Notes under the pieces: model-generated
What the model saw: only the letters and a program-made list of their open reading frames with translations
Told to the model about the DNA's origin: nothing
The model's database searches: none
Part shown: positions 12,601 to 13,629 of the stretch, one piece after another
Layout of the letters: every line of letters begins with the position of its first letter
Position numbering within the stretch: position 1 is the first letter of the stretch
Translations under genes and position numbers: made by a program
Assembly (NCBI GenBank): GCA_903868285.1
Contig: CAIPUP010000058.1
Span: 1-13,629, forward strand
Source: an uncultured beta proteobacterium
GTDB taxonomy: Bacteria > Pseudomonadota > Gammaproteobacteria > Burkholderiales > SG8-39
Length of the DNA: 13,629 nucleotides
Direction of reading: 5' to 3'

Positions 12601-13220
12601 GTCGCCGTGATGCTGTGTGTGTCGGCATTGCTGGCGTTGCCAGCAATGCATTGCGGGGTCAGCGCAACCACACCATTGGTGACGGTCAGGGGTTTCAGCG
12701 TTGTGACGGAGCTGACAATGGATGGGTCCCAGCGATAGTAGTAAGCGCGCTGGGCGCTGGTGTCCTTGCCTGTGTCACTTTTTGCAATGGCAAAAAAACT
12801 TCTCGAAAGATCGACAAGGGTTGAACTCGCGTTGTACCCGTCTATAAGGGCCCCGCCAAAGTTCATGTTCGCCATTTTTGTGCCATCGGCATTGAACGGT
12901 GGTTCATACGTGACTGCCGGGTTGTAGTAAATCGGATTGCAAAGGTGATTGCGCATGCCAACGTACGGGCTCTGCTGCAGGCCCCATTCGTCTGGCAAGG
13001 TATTGGTATCCATCGAGCCTGAGGCGTCCAGCAGCAGCAGCATATTGGGTTTGACTTCCGCTGCCGTGCTGTTGGATAACGGTTTGCTGGCCAGATCGGT
13101 CTCGGCGGCGTGAAGTGCAAGACTGCATACCGTCAACACCATGGATAACAGGTGTTGTGGCGTTCTGCCACGGCGCTTGCTGCATAGATGGGGCAGCCTG
13201 TGGCTGTTTGTCGCGATCAT
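9672..13220 (-). CDS. pilY1: Type IV pilus tip adhesin / assembly factor PilY1
   Basis: 1182 residues, in the PilY1/PilC range. A secreted tip protein that supports pilus extension, adhesion and surface sensing. A signal peptide is likely: a basic KRRGR, then hydrophobic LLSMVLTVCSLALHA, with cleavage near residues 38-39. A von Willebrand A-like N-terminal region has the metal-site start LLLLDASGSM (D65, S67, S69). The C-terminal beta-propeller (PilC/PilY1 family) shows GANDGMLHAF (746-755), VYGGDLLGNLWRF (942-954), YIGTGRYLG and GWFVDLPVAGERVN. An RGD tripeptide is at 682-684. The calcium loop expected before VYGGD reads DNATADN (931-937) rather than a textbook D-x-D-x-N-x-x-x-D. ATG 13220 follows pilX by nine bases with a weak ribosome binding site. 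Base composition looks less GC-rich than the plus-strand genes. Confidence 0.95.
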   Translation of the reverse strand: MIATNSHRLPHLCSKRRGRTPQHLLSMVLTVCSLALHAAETDLASKPLSNSTAAEVKPNMLLLLDASGSMDTNTLPDEWGLQQSPYVGMRNHLCNPIYYNPAVTYEPPFNADGTKMANMNFGGALIDGYNASSTLVDLSRSFFAIAKSDTGKDTSAQRAYYYRWDPSIVSSVTTLKPLTVTNGVVALTPQCIAGNASNADTHSITATGGTWIKVQILASDSDTVKTNFANWYSYYSTRFNVMKTTLGQAFSTLDQSTRVGLVTAAPYDSYQDYLNESTVLASKFLAIKDFTPTQKANWFNKLYALTVRGATPTRAGLARAGRYYAGKNDGINNGMIPTKADDPVQYACQKNFTLLASDGSWSYIPGEAVTWETRDIPSLTMGANISYQTDNDRVRHPAPMYGDNTPQTYPSLADVAAYYYNPPDHRNANEEYGGLRSVGSTGSLNTDVTNAVVPASGNGIEDDKNPKQHMITYTLGLGLSGNLTYDPNYKTASAGDFANLRAGTLQWPSYGSSTGRVDDLWHAAVTGRGQYFSASDPDSVRSGLNQALASIRISVGASSGTTSTSLEPTAGSNSAYIASYTTQSWTGDLQAVSIDLATGVIGDTATWSAKAQLNAITAPSRDIRLFRKGVANNLVLFKWDSLNLAEQDYFNQAQINRLGQRSLMSAGQVFAASGETLLSFIRGDRTKEDFQTNDVGKLFRKRSSRLGDIVNSQPQYVQGAIGNYSDSGYDAFKTAQASRTAMIYVGANDGMLHAFNAATGNEDWAIIPSLVLPNLYKLADINYANSHTWLVDGAPVISDIYDRNSGQWKTILVGGLNGGGKGYYALDVTNPADPKGLWEFGYSSTCYSSGTAYADCDVGYSYGNPLITKLIDGSWVVIVSSGYNNTGTNATGRGYLYVLNALTGAIRFKIDTGAGSTETPSGLARIAGWADNATADNTVQRVYGGDLLGNLWRFSWQSNNGVLTPSVIRLASLVDGSGAAQPITVKPELGEYRGESYVYIGTGRYLGSSDIASTQTQSIYAIKDSAATVTPRNTLKRNVLTSTNVGGNNIRQNSCTQNCDSTTGWFVDLPVAGERVNIDLTLQNGTLVVASNLPNADACSVGGSSWINYFNYADGLAVYNSSNSAVGIQQTTALAVGLSVLRLPGGKTVVISSNSDATRKTLDVAFSVTAPGGRRVSWRELN

Positions 13221-13229
13221 GGTCAGCGC

Positions 13230-13629
13230 TCAGTAAATGACAACCTGGGTGTAGGCAATGGTATTGCGCGGACCATCAACCCTGGTGGTCACGCGATACA
13301 GCACGCTCTGGCTGCTCAGCGCGCGTTGTGAGCTGGACAGCACGCTTTTGCTGCTGCCAGCGTTAGTGCTGGTTTCCAGAAAAACGCAGCTTTGGCCGCT
13401 GGCCACCGGGCTGCCCGTATTACGGCAAAGGCGGTGCAGTACCCAGCGCACCGTGGTGGCGGCATCGGGTGCAGGGTCGACGCTTGTACTGTTACCGCTC
13501 CAGTTATGGTTGGTGTAGTCGAATTCGACTGCGTTACCCTGGGTTGCGTAGTAACCGATACTGCTGTTATCGCGATCAAAAGTCACCATCGGTGCATTGA
13601 GTATCCAGTTGCGTGCCGCTTCACTGCCG
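13230..13629 (-). CDS. pilX: PilX-like minor pilin, 3' part only
   Basis: The reading frame is open to the window edge, so the start and the prepilin-type N-terminus are missing; about 132 C-terminal residues are visible. The sequence resembles the C-terminus of betaproteobacterial PilX: VRWVLHRLC, then GQSCVF (two cysteines that probably form the disulfide region), then YRVTTRVDGPRNTIAYTQVVIY at the end. PilX is a minor pilin which, with PilV, PilW, FimU and PilY1, primes the pilus tip. Its place directly upstream of pilY1 agrees. Confirmation needs the upstream sequence; another minor pilin is possible but less likely. Confidence 0.75.
   Translation of the reverse strand, partial: GSEAARNWILNAPMVTFDRDNSSIGYYATQGNAVEFDYTNHNWSGNSTSVDPAPDAATTVRWVLHRLCRNTGSPVASGQSCVFLETSTNAGSSKSVLSSSQRALSSQSVLYRVTTRVDGPRNTIAYTQVVIY

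Noticed and set aside
10050..12824. Long plus-strand frames opposite pilY1 (10050-10907 and 11814-12824)
   Set aside because: They mirror a strongly conserved PilY1 and show no domain, ribosome binding site or promoter.

Overview
The window looks like part of a high-GC betaproteobacterial chromosome, or that of a close gammaproteobacterial relative. Three things point this way: a DUF3579 gene next to rpsT, the block rpsT / murJ / sirB1-like / ribF / ileS / lspA / ispH, and a converging type IV pilus gene group (pilX, pilY1) next to ispH. Pseudomonas aeruginosa has much the same order (rpsT, murJ, ribF, ileS, lspA, fkpB, ispH, with the pilVWXY1Y2E genes converging on ispH). No transposase, integrase, phage gene, CRISPR array, tRNA or rRNA was seen.

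Layout. Bases 1-192 are non-coding, with short repeats. Bases 193-585 encode a DUF3579 protein (+). A strong hairpin terminator at 641-676 serves the convergent rpsT gene (-, 738-1007). A divergent intergenic region with a TATAAT box touching the next start codon leads into murJ (1157-2701) and a SirB1-type transglutaminase-like gene (2710-3531). A 148-base gap, with a promoter-like box and a possibly folded leader, precedes ribF (3680-4669). A 56-base gap with a strong hairpin precedes ileS (4726-7611). lspA (7604-8140) overlaps the end of ileS, and ispH (8177-9124) follows. On the minus strand, read from the right edge, come the 3' part of a pilX-like gene (13629-13230), pilY1 (13220-9672) and a small TonB-C-domain gene (9675-9112). 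Its stop lies inside the last codons of ispH.

Roles. The plus-strand block is housekeeping: lipid II flipping (MurJ), FMN/FAD synthesis (RibF), isoleucyl-tRNA charging (IleS), lipoprotein signal-peptide cleavage (LspA) and isoprenoid precursor synthesis (IspH). The minus-strand block makes the tip and minor components of a type IV pilus (PilX, PilY1). A TonB-C-like protein sits where P. aeruginosa has pilY2 and pilE.

The points most worth a second look are: (i) the TonB-C gene overlapping pilY1 by four bases through a TTG start; (ii) in-frame 12-base repeats starting at codon 7 in both the DUF3579 gene and ileS; (iii) a possible pseudoknot in the ribF leader; (iv) a probable leaderless murJ transcript; (v) a strong hairpin before ileS with no T-tract. 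All readings are by eye; no database search or folding program was run.
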